Assembly (NCBI GenBank): GCA_024762915.1
Contig: JANTGL010000157.1
Location: 1 to 6,379, forward strand
DNA length: 6,379 nucleotides
Source: Bacteroidales bacterium
GTDB taxonomy: Bacteria > Bacteroidota > Bacteroidia > Bacteroidales > JAADGE01
Reading direction: 5' to 3'
Below the pieces are notes generated by a model that did not search any database, was not told the origin of the DNA, and saw nothing but the letters and a program-made list of their open reading frames with translations. Shown in pieces: positions 6,333-6,379 of this stretch. Both the position numbers and the translations under genes were made by a program. The stretch's first letter is position 1. Every line of letters begins with the position of its first letter.

Positions 6333-6379
6333 ATGTTCAGGTGACCTGGTTTTTTGCAATCCGTAGTGCTAGGCAAGCA
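6333..6379. repeat. Possible arm of an interspersed repeat at window edge
   Basis: After an AT-rich stretch the base composition shifts sharply. CAGGT-G-ACCTG (6338-6348) is a near-perfect palindrome. TTTTGCAATCCGTAGTGCT (about 6352-6370) is followed by AGGCA and AGCA, so TGCT (6367-6370) can pair with AGCA (6376-6379). Inference: this may be one arm of a repeat of the ATTGCAAATCCG type that I associate with AT-rich Bacteroidota genomes. The other arm would lie outside the window, so this is not demonstrated. Confidence 0.3.

Overview
The window looks like chromosomal DNA of an AT-rich member of the Bacteroidota. The signs are a large TonB-receptor-type outer-membrane protein with a carboxypeptidase-regulatory-like N-terminal domain, start codons preceded by A/T-rich sequence rather than Shine-Dalgarno motifs, and promoter boxes of the Bacteroidota type (TAnnTTTG, with a TTG-like element about 20 nt upstream at some genes). 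Nothing identifies a genus.

Layout: (1) 1-1120, minus strand: a polyprenyl-phosphate-type GT2 glycosyltransferase is followed after 5 nt by the first 58 codons of a GT4 glycosyltransferase cut by the window edge. Together they look like the start of a glycan or lipid-glycosylation operon. (2) 1364-3814, plus strand: an 816-residue outer-membrane beta-barrel protein of the OMP_b-brl_3 / TonB-receptor type, with no SusD partner in the window. (3) 3815-3991: a gap with a perfect Bacteroidota -7 box, a long-range 9-bp stem and a strong terminator. This arrangement could encode a small RNA of about 125 nt. (4) 3992-4495, minus: a SlyD-like FKBP peptidyl-prolyl isomerase with a His-rich tail. It is divergent from (5) 4606-4962, plus: a small CoA_binding_2-type Rossmann protein. 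(6) 5005-6222, minus: a two-gene unit in which a membrane-anchored OmpA-domain protein is followed by a membrane-anchored coiled-coil protein with a C-terminal helix-hairpin-helix domain. (7) 6223-6379: an AT-rich leader, then a relatively GC-rich end that may be one arm of an interspersed repeat.

The genes are mostly independent housekeeping or envelope functions. Only the glycosyltransferase pair and the OmpA/HhH pair look like operons. Convergent junctions at 3934-3973 and 4962-4991 carry A/U-flanked stem-loops that can terminate transcription from both sides. No mobile-element gene, tRNA, rRNA or CRISPR array is visible. No clearly new multi-gene system is seen; the best leads are the candidate small RNA and the OmpA/HhH pair.
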